The translations under genes were made by a program, and so were the position numbers. From contig JAEZCJ010000080.1 in the NCBI GenBank assembly GCA_023433615.1, positions 1-18,852 on the forward strand: 18,852 nucleotides of DNA. The letters are read 5' to 3'. How positions within the stretch are numbered: the stretch's first letter is position 1; each line of letters starts with the position of its first letter. This document shows, piece by piece, positions 1 to 7,495 of the stretch. Under the pieces are notes generated by a model. That model had not been told where the DNA came from, ran no database searches, and was given only the letters and a program-made list of their open reading frames with translations. The DNA comes from Bacillota bacterium. GTDB lineage: Bacteria; Bacillota; Bacilli; Paenibacillales; Paenibacillaceae.

Positions 1-546
1 GCCGCCGTCGGAGCCGGAGCGGCTGCTAAGGGACGCGCTCGTCGCGGCAGCGCGGGTGCGGCCTCGGCTGCGGCTGGCATGAGCGCCGCCGAGGCCGAGG
101 CGAGCGAAGCGCGCATGGCCTTGCTCGGCCGCTCGCTGGCGGAGGAAGCGCGGCTGCTCGTGCGGCCGCATCGGTTGTGGATGGAGGCTGAGCACGTGTT
201 CAGCCACATCCGCTGGGACGTGCAGGTGTACGCTGCCGACTTCGGCTTCTTCCTGGAAGAGGCGGATGCGGCCGATGGAATTGCCGCAAGGCGGACCGCA
301 GAGTCGGCAGAGTCTTACCTGGCGAGCCATCCGGGCGCAAGCCTTGAGGCTGCGTCTCGGATCGAAGCGGACGACTCGCAGGACAGCGATGCCGACCGCG
401 TACCGCAGCTGGCGCATGCGGACATGTCGAAGCTGCCGGAGGGTTACCGCTGGATTGGCCCCGAAGACATGGCAGAGCTCGCCTTCCCGAACGTATTCCT
501 GCGCATCTTGAATGCGTATTGGGAGAGGGAGTCGAATGCTGGTTGA
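1..546 (+). CDS. mutY: MutY A/G-specific adenine glycosylase, C-terminal part (5' end outside window)
   Basis: The reading frame is open from base 1, so the gene enters from the left edge and the ATG at 79 is internal. MutY removes adenine mispaired with 8-oxoguanine or guanine in base excision repair. Only the C-terminal 8-oxoG-recognition (NUDIX-like) domain is visible. Its signature HVFSHIRWDVQVY is encoded around 193-231, and the closing stretch RWIGPEDMAELAFPNVFLRIL (around 450-510) matches the usual MutY ending, where a W-x-x-x-E/D-D segment precedes A-F-P-N. The helix-hairpin-helix glycosylase domain and Fe-S cysteines lie outside the window. The segment between the two motifs carries an acidic, Ala/Ser-rich insertion (around 270-400) that is probably a lineage-specific loop. 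The domain call is secure; the insertion's meaning is unknown. Confidence 0.88.
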   Translation, partial: AAVGAGAAAKGRARRGSAGAASAAAGMSAAEAEASEARMALLGRSLAEEARLLVRPHRLWMEAEHVFSHIRWDVQVYAADFGFFLEEADAADGIAARRTAESAESYLASHPGASLEAASRIEADDSQDSDADRVPQLAHADMSKLPEGYRWIGPEDMAELAFPNVFLRILNAYWERESNAG

Positions 547-593
547 ACGATAGGCGGAGCTGAAGCTTATTGAATAGATCAATAGAGATAGAG

Positions 594-635
594 AGCCGTA
601 CGCCGCAGCGCAAGCTGACAGGTGCACGGCTTTTT
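594..635 (+). terminator. Probable terminator after mutY
   Basis: AGCCGT (594-599) pairs with ACGGCT (626-631), with partial pairing continuing inward, and the run TTTTT follows at 631-635. The loop is long (about 26 nt), so this is a weaker hairpin than others in the window. Its position, 48 nt after the mutY stop and before the next gene, fits transcript termination. Confidence 0.5.
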
Positions 636-686
636 GCGTGCGCCAGATAGAATCTTCCGAAATATTGCATTATACGACAAAATCCG

Positions 687-715
687 TTGGATGTATGGAT
701 ATTGTATGGTACTAT
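687..715 (+). promoter_or_regulatory. Possible SigmaA promoter for the RCC1-repeat gene
   Basis: TTGGAT (687-692) and TACTAT (710-715) are separated by 17 bp, in an AT-rich stretch about 70 nt before the start at 783. Both boxes deviate from consensus. A GGGGG ribosome binding site lies at about 771-775. No other convincing promoter was seen between 636 and 780. Confidence 0.3.
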
Positions 716-782
716 CTACTTGGTAATCCGTAGCAATACTGCTAGATTCAGCACCGTAATTTAGCACTAATGGGGGTACACT

Positions 783-3700
783 ATGAAGCATTCATTAAGC
801 ATGAAGCTGCTATCGATTTTATTGGCCGTTGCGTTGCTGCCGCTCGGTGGAGTAGGCATAGCGCAGGTTGAAGCAGCTGAAGCTCCGACAGTTGTGCAGG
901 TTGAGAGCGTCTCCGAATTCACGGCAGCGCTCCGTTCAGACGGAACAGTCTGGACTTGGGGACAGAACTATGTCGCCCAGCTTGGTACCGGGATTGCCGG
1001 ACCAGATGCCAGGATATATCCCGGCAAGGTAGAAGGATTGCCTCCGATCGTCCAGATCGCGGTTGGCGATACCTTCGTACTTGCACGAGATGAGAACAAT
1101 AAGGTGTGGCAGTGGGGCTGCCTCTACTCGGATATTTCCAGCCAGACCTGCCTTGACACGAACTACTTCGTGCCATCTGTCGTGACTGACGACGGTACGC
1201 CGGCAGGCACGCCGATCGATTTTATCGATATCCAGGCGGGCGGCAATATCGCAATGGCGTTAACAGCGACTAAGGAAGTGTGGACCTGGGGGATGACGGA
1301 TTTGCTAGGCAGAGGAGCATCCGTCAACAACGGCGCCGCAGTGACCAATGAGCCTGGCCCGGTGTATGCCACGAACGAGGATGATTCGGAGAGCGTGCTG
1401 TCGAACGTAACGCAGATTGCGGGCGGCAAGGATCATGCCATGGCGCTTACGGAAGACGGTACCGTGTACGTCTGGGGCGTGAATTATAATAATGCGCTTG
1501 GCTTGTCCGGCTATACGGATGCTCAGACAGCGACGGAGCTGGCTTTTCCGATGGCAGATACGATTGCTACGAAGATTGAAACTTCGCCTTCAGCGCATAT
1601 CAGTGTCGTTATGACGAACAAGGGGACTTACGGATGGGGGATTGACGGCCGGTATCTGGGGCTGTCTCCCGACGGCTATCATTATTCCGCTCCGACGCCT
1701 ACTCTGCTACCAGCGCTAGAGGGATTTTCGGTTATGGAACTGTCCGTAGCGGGCACCTATGTGGTTGGACTTCTGAGCAGCGGAAGCATGGTTGTCGCCG
1801 GTCAGACCAGTACGAGCACGACGTACGGATTCCAGCCGTATACTTCCCTGACAGGGGTCACGAAATTGTTTGCGGGCGCATCTCGCGTCTACGCAGGAAA
1901 TGATCAAGCCGTCTGGACGATGGGGAGGAATCGGGACAGCATAAGTCTATACGGTAGTTGGGAGCGCACAGCGTACAACTTGCTTGGCAATGGCTATTTA
2001 GGTCAAACGTATAGCGAGATCGATACGGCGATTCCCGCACAGATGTTGGATTTCGAGAGCGCAGTACCGCCTATTGTTACGATTCCTGGGGAGAATGTAT
2101 CGATAGAAGGCAATCACTTCAGAATTGAATACGAGCTTCCTCCTGGTAGGTATGATAAGGTTCACGTACAGCTGGTGACTCCGGCAGGTACGGAAATGCC
2201 GACGGTGACGAAGGACCGGATCAATTATACGGGTTGGTCGGACTATTACTTCGATAGCGGATTGCTTGATGCTGGAACCTATACTTTTAGAATCTGGACT
2301 TCGGATTCTTCGCGAGCTCTTACTTCATCCGTGACATCCAGGGATATTGAAATTGCGACGCCGTCAAAGAAGTTGTGGATCTATCTTTTCGGCGCACCTG
2401 AAGATTTAAGTGTGACGATGACGGAAAATTATTGGGGCAATAACGGGGAGTTTAGCCGATCCATTGCGCCGGCATCATTCCTACCGAGCAGCGGCTACGG
2501 TATTCTTGCTTACGATATTTATCCAGATAATGATTATGAGCTGTCCGCGGAGCCGGAGAGCGGTTATTCGCTCAGTCAACAATATTTTTACGGTGACGAA
2601 GGTTCGTATGCGAACGTATACGTCGTTCCCGAGACTGAACCATATAACCTAGAACTGCATCTTTATGACGAATCAGACATTTTTGATGGCGAAGTCAGTT
2701 GGAGGGCTCCAGCAATCGGAGAGAGCGGTATCAGCGAATATCGTCTCTATTTCACCGATGACAACGGGAATAAGGTCGACGCGGAACCCTTGTCCGTTAC
2801 GTCTGCCGGCAATTCTTACGAAGGTAGCTACTATTATGGCGAATTCTATCTTGAGACAGAGGTGCCCCCTGCAGGGGCGAGATATGTACAGATGTTCATC
2901 TACAAGGACGACGGCAATGCAGATACGGAAGACGAAAGGTCTACCCAAGCCAGAGCACGATTATGGATCGATTACTCGCATCCGCAGAACGCCGCGATGA
3001 CGGATGCCGATCCGAATATCGGATCGATTCGGCCTGTCGTAAGCTTCGAAGGCTTAGCAGACGAATCGGGTATCGCATTCTATGATCTAATTGTACCCGA
3101 CTACCCGACACCTATGATTATGGCGAAAATCCCTGCAACGGGAGCGGATTCATACAGCGTAACGCTGCCTGCGGCGAGTTATTGGTCGTATGATGAACTG
3201 TATGTAGCGCCCGAATCGCAGGATGGAGAGCTATCGCCTGGTTGGGGTTATGTTCCAATCGTGGATCTTATGACCTCGTTTACGAGCGGCTCTCTACCGG
3301 AATCCATTGATCCGGACGTGAATTCGCCTAGCTCGGGATCCTTCAACGATTCGGATCTGGATCACGGACAAATCGGAGGAACCGTAAGCTGGAATAACGT
3401 TGAATTTTACTATACGGGTTATGACTTATTCTTCGTGGATGGCAGCGGGTCGATACTCGGCGGCTTGGCCAGAGTATACATGCCAGGCGAACAGTCGGAA
3501 TTTCGCATCCCGGACAATACGATTCTGCCGGCCGGTACAGCTTCAATAGCAGTCTACAGCTACCGCAACGACATCGGGTACAGCGAGCCTTACTTGATAG
3601 CCGTTTCAGACAAGGCGTTACCGACGCTGCAAAGCGTGACGGTTGACGGCATTTCGGCGACAATGTCGGGTATGGATTTCTATGCGGCAGCAGCCGAGAC

Positions 3701-4580
3701 GGCAACGGAGGTTCAGGTCACCGCTTCTTCCGTGACAGGCGTAGTCTATCTGGCGGATCAGCCACAAGCTCTACAGGTTACCGCTACCTTCCCGCTGGAT
3801 GAATCACCGAAGACGATACCGATCACGGTCAAGTCATTCGACGGTATGCTAGAGACGACTTACAACTTGATCGTAACGAGGAATCCGCCGACTGGAGTGC
3901 CTACGCTGCAGAGCGTAACGGTTGAAGGCGTACCGGCAATATTGTCGGGTAGCATTTACTCGACGGAGGTCGCGTCGACGACATCGACAGTCAGCATTAC
4001 GGCAACCGCATCGTCCGTGACGGATTCCGTCTACCTTGCCGATCAACCTGGCGCTTCTACGGTTACGGTAACGGTGCCGCTTGATATGTCGCCGCTAACG
4101 TTGCCGATCAAGGTCAAATCGCCGACAACCGGTCTCGAGACCGAATATACGCTTATCATCACGAAGCGGGCGCCGGATACGCTGCCGCCTATGCTCAAGA
4201 GCCTGTCTAAGGGGGTCGGCTTACTAGCTCCGAATGATGCGATCACCTCCATTCCGAAGGATACGACGGTGGGAAGCTTGAAGCAGGGCATTGAGCTTGC
4301 TCCAGACGTAACGGCAGCCGTGACCGATGCTTCAGGCATTATTCTTGGCGAATTCCAAGAGATCGAATCGGGGCATAAGCTGCTTCTGTCACGAGGCAGC
4401 AACGTGCAGGAGTTTTCCTTAACTACGTTGAAAAGCATCCTCAACGTGCCGTCCACGGAGCGCGTATCGATCCGGCATGTCGCAGCTTACACAGCGCGAA
4501 GCTCAAAGTCTGACGTCACTGGCGACGGCGTGTTCGATAAGGACGATGTCCGTGCGCTTCTCGGCGAAATCGAGTCCTAA
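783..4580 (+). CDS. Large secreted RCC1-repeat protein with cadherin-like domains and a C-terminal dockerin-like loop
   Basis: This 1265-residue protein begins with a Sec signal peptide (basic MKHSLSMK, hydrophobic core to about residue 27, likely cleavage near VEA-AEA at 30-34). Residues ~38-430 carry RCC1-type propeller repeats, recognised by the recurring pattern V-[WY]-x-W-G at about residues 56-60, 108-112, 166-170 and 228-232, with weaker copies near 282 and 375. A middle region (~430-940) looks like beta-sandwich, Fn3-like segments but is not assignable by eye. Two similar cadherin-like domains follow at about 946-1034 and 1039-1129; both begin [LV]PTLQSVTV[DE]G and contain VYLADQP. 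The last 22 residues hold one loop, D-V-T-G-D-G-V-F-D-K-D-D, like half of a dockerin or an EF-hand. No catalytic site or sortase motif is visible. The architecture suggests an extracellular binding or scaffold protein. It stands alone between two terminators, and its base composition appears more AT-rich than its neighbours. Confidence 0.85.
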   Translation: MKHSLSMKLLSILLAVALLPLGGVGIAQVEAAEAPTVVQVESVSEFTAALRSDGTVWTWGQNYVAQLGTGIAGPDARIYPGKVEGLPPIVQIAVGDTFVLARDENNKVWQWGCLYSDISSQTCLDTNYFVPSVVTDDGTPAGTPIDFIDIQAGGNIAMALTATKEVWTWGMTDLLGRGASVNNGAAVTNEPGPVYATNEDDSESVLSNVTQIAGGKDHAMALTEDGTVYVWGVNYNNALGLSGYTDAQTATELAFPMADTIATKIETSPSAHISVVMTNKGTYGWGIDGRYLGLSPDGYHYSAPTPTLLPALEGFSVMELSVAGTYVVGLLSSGSMVVAGQTSTSTTYGFQPYTSLTGVTKLFAGASRVYAGNDQAVWTMGRNRDSISLYGSWERTAYNLLGNGYLGQTYSEIDTAIPAQMLDFESAVPPIVTIPGENVSIEGNHFRIEYELPPGRYDKVHVQLVTPAGTEMPTVTKDRINYTGWSDYYFDSGLLDAGTYTFRIWTSDSSRALTSSVTSRDIEIATPSKKLWIYLFGAPEDLSVTMTENYWGNNGEFSRSIAPASFLPSSGYGILAYDIYPDNDYELSAEPESGYSLSQQYFYGDEGSYANVYVVPETEPYNLELHLYDESDIFDGEVSWRAPAIGESGISEYRLYFTDDNGNKVDAEPLSVTSAGNSYEGSYYYGEFYLETEVPPAGARYVQMFIYKDDGNADTEDERSTQARARLWIDYSHPQNAAMTDADPNIGSIRPVVSFEGLADESGIAFYDLIVPDYPTPMIMAKIPATGADSYSVTLPAASYWSYDELYVAPESQDGELSPGWGYVPIVDLMTSFTSGSLPESIDPDVNSPSSGSFNDSDLDHGQIGGTVSWNNVEFYYTGYDLFFVDGSGSILGGLARVYMPGEQSEFRIPDNTILPAGTASIAVYSYRNDIGYSEPYLIAVSDKALPTLQSVTVDGISATMSGMDFYAAAAETATEVQVTASSVTGVVYLADQPQALQVTATFPLDESPKTIPITVKSFDGMLETTYNLIVTRNPPTGVPTLQSVTVEGVPAILSGSIYSTEVASTTSTVSITATASSVTDSVYLADQPGASTVTVTVPLDMSPLTLPIKVKSPTTGLETEYTLIITKRAPDTLPPMLKSLSKGVGLLAPNDAITSIPKDTTVGSLKQGIELAPDVTAAVTDASGIILGEFQEIESGHKLLLSRGSNVQEFSLTTLKSILNVPSTERVSIRHVAAYTARSSKSDVTGDGVFDKDDVRALLGEIES
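3618..4169 (+). repeat. Tandem pair of cadherin-like domain-coding repeats
   Basis: Two roughly 270-bp coding segments (3618-3884 and 3897-4169) encode domains that align along their length. Each opens with a PTLQSVTV motif, has VYLADQP in the middle, and ends with ETxYxLIxTxR/K. They diverge at many positions, so this is an old domain duplication and not a recent DNA repeat. Confidence 0.7.
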
Positions 4581-4587
4581 CCATACG

Positions 4588-4628
4588 AAAAACCGCTTGC
4601 CGCCTTCAATCGGCGCAAGCGGTTTTTT
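4588..4628. terminator. Bidirectional rho-independent terminator between convergent genes
   Basis: ACCGCTTG (4592-4599) pairs with CAAGCGGT (4616-4623), with further GC pairing of CGCC and GGCG inside. TTTTTT follows on the plus strand, and the AAAAA preceding the left arm supplies a U-tract for minus-strand transcripts. It lies 8 nt after the RCC1-repeat gene stop and just beyond the nadK stop, so it can serve both. Confidence 0.9.
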
Positions 4629-4641
4629 AGTTGTGCGTGCG

Positions 4642-5448
4642 TTATTCCCTAGGCGTCTCGCCGTTGTCGAGGAACGCTTCGCGTACTCTTTTCCAGAAGG
4701 GGAAGGGACGATAGCGGGCGAAGCTGATCTTCTTGTCGGATACGTTGCAGCGAATCGAACGAATGTCGTTGCGCTGAATATTGATATGGTCGACGGTTAG
4801 CAGCAGCCGCTGGTCCTTCCTCGAGATGATGTCGCAGTGATGATGCTGCGGGAGCAGAACGGAAGAACCCAGCGTCCGATAGACGCGGTTATTAATGGAG
4901 GCAATCTCCGCAAGCTGCAGCGACGAGATGGAAGGGTGAATGACCGCTCCGCCCAAGCTCTTGTTGTAGGCCGTGCTGCCTGACGGGGTCGAGATGACGA
5001 TGCCGTCGCCGCGGAACATCTCGAACATCTCGTCGTTGATGTTGATCTGCGCGACAAGGGTGCCGTCCACGGCCTTCAGCGTGAATTCGTTCAAGGACAA
5101 GTACTTGGTCGCGCCGAGCGGCGTGTCAAGCTCGATCTCGGCCAGCGGGTATCGGACATAGCGGGGTTCCGCTTGAGCCATGGCCTCGACGAGGTCCTCC
5201 AGCTCATGCGCCTGCCAATCGGCATAGAAGCCGAGATGTCCGGTATGCACGCCGATGAAGCTGATTTCTTCGACGCGCTCGATGAACGTATGGAACGCTT
5301 GCAGGAGCGTGCCGTCACCGCCGATGGAGATGACCTTGTCCGGATTCTCTTCGTCGCGTATGAAGCCTTTGGCCGCGGCCAGCGCATGGAACTGCTCGGC
5401 AAGCTGTTTCGAGTAATGATCGCCGCGGTCGATTACGACATATTTCAA
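4642..5448 (-). CDS. nadK: NAD kinase
   Basis: NAD kinase phosphorylates NAD to NADP using ATP (or polyphosphate in some bacteria) in the cytoplasm. The start chosen is TTG at 5448-5446, giving KYVVIDRGDH as the N-terminus. It has a good ribosome binding site (GGAAGGAG) about 8 nt upstream and yields 268 residues, the usual size for the short Bacillus-type enzyme. The frame stays open further upstream but that part is unlike the family. Diagnostic motifs are GGDGT at residues 43-47 (the Asp is the expected catalytic base), NEFTLKA, and the segment GDGIVISTPSGSTAYNKSLGG that binds the nucleotide. The gene lies 100 nt downstream of ylbJ on the same strand and ends at the bidirectional terminator. 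No degradation signs. Confidence 0.93.
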   Translation of the reverse strand: MKYVVIDRGDHYSKQLAEQFHALAAAKGFIRDEENPDKVISIGGDGTLLQAFHTFIERVEEISFIGVHTGHLGFYADWQAHELEDLVEAMAQAEPRYVRYPLAEIELDTPLGATKYLSLNEFTLKAVDGTLVAQININDEMFEMFRGDGIVISTPSGSTAYNKSLGGAVIHPSISSLQLAEIASINNRVYRTLGSSVLLPQHHHCDIISRKDQRLLLTVDHINIQRNDIRSIRCNVSDKKISFARYRPFPFWKRVREAFLDNGETPRE

Positions 5449-5478
5449 GGCAAGGGCTCCTTCCGCATGGGAACATGA

Positions 5479-5508
5479 TTCGCTTATGGTTAACCCCATG
5501 ATAGCGAA
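5479..5508. other. Imperfect hairpin between ylbJ and nadK
   Basis: TTCGCT (5479-5484) pairs with AGCGAA (5503-5508), and ATGG with CCAT inside, with unequal bulges. It lies in the 100-nt gap between the ylbJ stop and the nadK start. There is no U-tract on the minus-strand 3' side, so it looks more like an mRNA processing, stability or attenuation element than a terminator. Confidence 0.4.
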
Positions 5509-5548
5509 AAATGTCCCCGAATACAATGAACGAGCAACCGGCGTACGA

Positions 5549-6610
5549 TTATTGCGGACCCAGCCAGCTCCAGAACAAGTAGACGAGGAGGAAGGAGATG
5601 ACACCGTGCAGCAGCCGCGCGACGAGGAACGGCTTGAAGCGCAGATCCGTATGGCTGATCAGGCTGGCGATCTGTGCCTGTACGGACAATCCTGCCCATG
5701 AGAGAATAAGGGCCGCGGCGGCGGTCCGGTGGATTAATGGAGCACCGGATTCGGATGCGGCCTTGGCGCCTAGCGTAACCTCGAACAGTCCATTGACGAA
5801 CGCGGACGACAGCTGCATGGGCAGGCCGATCGCGGCAAGAAGCGCATGAAGCAAGCCGGACAGCACCTCGAGCAAGCCTGTCTGGCTGAAGAGTTCCATG
5901 ACGACCGAGAAAAAGACGACGAGCCCCCCTACGACGATCATGAGCCGGAGCGCCGAACGTACCGCATCCTGCAGCAGCGTACCGAGGCTGCGCCCGTCCG
6001 CGATTCTGGCAGCGTGCATGGCAAAGACTGCGGCGCGGAGCGATCCGCCTCCTGCATGGCCCGTCATGCTTGGCGTTGGCGGCGCATCCCGATCATGGTA
6101 GCGCGCGAGCAGTCCGATGATGAGGGCGCCGCCGTAATGAGCGGCAGCGAGTACGGGAGCAAGCGTCACGTCGTGGAAGAAGCCGACAGAGACGGCGCCG
6201 ATCAGGAAGATAGGATCGGACGTCGTCGTGAAGGCAATCATTCGCTCGCCTTCGGCCCGATTGATCTGGCCGCGTTCCCGAAGCTGCGCGGTCAATCGCG
6301 AGCCGACCGGGTAGCCGGAGGCTAGGCCCATCGTCACGACAAAACCGCCGATTCCCGGCAGGCGGAAGATCGGGCGCATCAGCGGATCGAGCAGCATGCC
6401 GAAGAAGTGAACGATGCCGAAGCCGAGCATCAGCTCGGATAATACGAAGAACGGAAATAACGCAGGAAACAGGACATCCCACCAGATCGCGATCCCCCGG
6501 AGCGATGCCGACAACGAAGCGGCCGGGTAGAGGGCAAGCAGGAGCGCCAGCAGGAGGCAGCCCCAGGCAGCGAGCCTGGAAGGACGCAGCATCATACGCA
6601 TGAGACCCAA
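5549..6610 (-). CDS. ylbJ: Sporulation integral membrane protein YlbJ
   Basis: This polytopic membrane protein of about 353 residues matches the YlbJ family (nucleoside-recognition/Gate domain), which in Bacillus subtilis is made in the mother cell under SigmaE and is needed for normal spore resistance; its transported substrate is not settled. Seen here are several hydrophobic helices, the segment WWDVLFPALFPFFVLSELM, the family hallmark GLASGYPVGSRL, and FTTTSDPIFLIGAVSVGFF. The frame stays open up to 6748, but the best start is TTG at 6610-6608, which has AAGGAGG about 8 nt upstream. An ATG at 6628-6626 is a weaker alternative because it nearly coincides with that ribosome binding site. 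A SigmaE-like promoter sits just upstream. nadK follows downstream. Confidence 0.88.
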   Translation of the reverse strand: MGLMRMMLRPSRLAAWGCLLLALLLALYPAASLSASLRGIAIWWDVLFPALFPFFVLSELMLGFGIVHFFGMLLDPLMRPIFRLPGIGGFVVTMGLASGYPVGSRLTAQLRERGQINRAEGERMIAFTTTSDPIFLIGAVSVGFFHDVTLAPVLAAAHYGGALIIGLLARYHDRDAPPTPSMTGHAGGGSLRAAVFAMHAARIADGRSLGTLLQDAVRSALRLMIVVGGLVVFFSVVMELFSQTGLLEVLSGLLHALLAAIGLPMQLSSAFVNGLFEVTLGAKAASESGAPLIHRTAAAALILSWAGLSVQAQIASLISHTDLRFKPFLVARLLHGVISFLLVYLFWSWLGPQ

Positions 6611-6645
6611 GCGAACGCCCTCCTTCATTTCACCTTGTCCTCTCA

Positions 6646-6674
6646 TATGTATGTCGATCGCGGGACAAACATCC
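6646..6674 (-). promoter_or_regulatory. Candidate SigmaE promoter for ylbJ
   Basis: On the minus strand, GGATGTT (6674-6668) and CATACATA (6653-6646) are separated by 14 bp. The second box closely resembles the SigmaE -10 pattern CATACAnT, and 14 bp is the spacing usual for SigmaE. Transcription would begin near 6640, leaving room for the ribosome binding site at about 6624-6619 and the TTG start at 6610. This agrees with ylbJ being SigmaE-dependent in B. subtilis. Confidence 0.5.
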
Positions 6675-6711
6675 CTATTAACGGAATCGTCGCGCATTTC
6701 AAAAAAAATTA

Positions 6712-6725
6712 AGAAAACGCTTGCA
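6712..6725 (+). promoter_or_regulatory. Candidate cre (CcpA) site
   Basis: AGAAAACGCTTGCA matches 13 of 14 positions of the cre consensus TGWAARCGYTWNCW; only the first T differs. It lies about 30 bp upstream of a TACAAT (6757-6762) that could be the -10 of the small-protein gene, and about 100 bp upstream of the divergent ylbJ start. Confidence 0.45.
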
Positions 6726-6765
6726 AAAAAATGCTGTTTTTTCGACATTCGTATGTTACAATCAG

Positions 6766-6807
6766 TTCAAGAAGTCCGATAAGATCGTGTTCACAAGACT
6801 TCTTAGA
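6766..6807 (+). promoter_or_regulatory. Leader inverted repeat ahead of the 31-residue gene
   Basis: AAGAAGTC (6769-6776) and GACTTCTT (6797-6804) are perfect inverted repeats 20 nt apart. Adding the flanking TTC and GAA, with one bulged base, extends the stem. It begins where transcription from a TACAAT at 6757-6762 would start, so it could be an operator or a 5' mRNA hairpin. Confidence 0.5.
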
Positions 6808-6831
6808 ACGTAACGGTTGGAGTGATGACCA

Positions 6832-6927
6832 ATGAGCATTGTCGCTGGCATCTTTGTTTGCGCCTTCGTGTACGTGATCCGCCAATCGCTTGTACGCCCC
6901 GGCGAAGAGGATTGGAAGAGCTATTAA
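6832..6927 (+). CDS. Small single-pass membrane protein, 31 residues, unknown function
   Basis: The frame ATG(6832)...TAA(6927) encodes MSIVAGIFVCAFVYVIRQSL followed by VRPGEEDWKSY. Support for a real gene: GGAG 9 nt before the ATG; an uninterrupted hydrophobic N-terminus (residues 1-16) followed by Arg residues and a hydrophilic acidic tail, as expected for a single-pass peptide with its C-terminus in the cytoplasm; a leader with an inverted repeat; and a strong terminator 54 nt after the stop. It resembles no family I can name. Peptides of this form often modulate a larger membrane enzyme or transporter, but nothing here identifies a partner. It is monocistronic and divergent from ylbJ. Confidence 0.6.
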   Translation: MSIVAGIFVCAFVYVIRQSLVRPGEEDWKSY

Positions 6928-6980
6928 CAATGCTTTCGCACAATCGGCATCATGCATGCACTGTGCGTCGGCTACAGGAG

Positions 6981-7005
6981 CACCCGCTAAGCAGCGGGTG
7001 TTTTT
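6981..7005 (+). terminator. Rho-independent terminator
   Basis: A perfect 8-bp stem, CACCCGCT (6981-6988) and AGCGGGTG (6993-7000), with loop AAGC, is followed by TTTTT. It closes the transcription unit of the 31-residue membrane peptide and insulates the downstream haemoglobin gene. Confidence 0.92.
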
Positions 7006-7030
7006 ATATTTAGCCTCGGCTGATAATGTA

Positions 7031-7039
7031 TGGTACAAT
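7031..7039 (+). promoter_or_regulatory. Probable extended -10 promoter for the haemoglobin/DUF2225 operon
   Basis: TGGTACAAT (7031-7039) contains a TG one base before the -10 hexamer TACAAT. No good -35 hexamer is present at 16-18 bp (TTAGCC at best), which is typical of extended -10 promoters. It sits between the preceding terminator and the start at 7097. Confidence 0.4.
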
Positions 7040-7096
7040 GTAATCATCCTGTAAGACCTAAGTCGCATAGCGATCAGAACAAGGAGATGAATTTGC

Positions 7097-7495
7097 TTGA
7101 ATACTCCCGCTACCATATATGAAGCGATCGGCGGCGCTGACGGCGTAAGGAAGATCGTTGAAGCTTTCTATCCGAAGGTGCAGGACGATCCGCTGCTAGC
7201 GCCGCTATTCCCGGAAGACATCATGCCTGTCATGGAGAAGCAATACATGTTTTTATCCCAATTCTTCGGCGGCCCTTCGTTATATTCCGATGCGTACGGC
7301 CATCCGATGATGCGTGCCCGCCACCTGCCTTTTCCGATTACGCCGCAGCGCGCGGCTGCTTGGCTCGGGTGCATGAAGCAAGCATTGACCGAGATCGGCA
7401 TGCCGGAAGACCTGCGCGACACTGTGCTGGATAGGTTGTCAGGACCTGCGAACCATTTTGTGAACACGGATGAAGAAGAGGAGGCAATGAAGTGA
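7097..7495 (+). CDS. Truncated haemoglobin, group II type
   Basis: This 132-residue heme protein belongs to the truncated (2-on-2) globins; group II members bind oxygen or nitric oxide and are linked to oxidative or nitrosative stress and redox functions. Visible features are the N-terminal YEAIGGADGVRKIVEAFY with Tyr25 at the expected distal B10 position, DPLLAPLF, and the segment MRARHLPFPI with His76 as the likely proximal heme ligand. Trp89 is at the position of the conserved group II Trp (G8). The start is TTG at 7097, with AAGGAG 10 nt upstream; the ATG at 7087 is in another frame that stops within a few codons. The stop overlaps the GTG start of the next gene, so the two are probably translationally coupled. 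Confidence 0.9.
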   Translation: MNTPATIYEAIGGADGVRKIVEAFYPKVQDDPLLAPLFPEDIMPVMEKQYMFLSQFFGGPSLYSDAYGHPMMRARHLPFPITPQRAAAWLGCMKQALTEIGMPEDLRDTVLDRLSGPANHFVNTDEEEEAMK

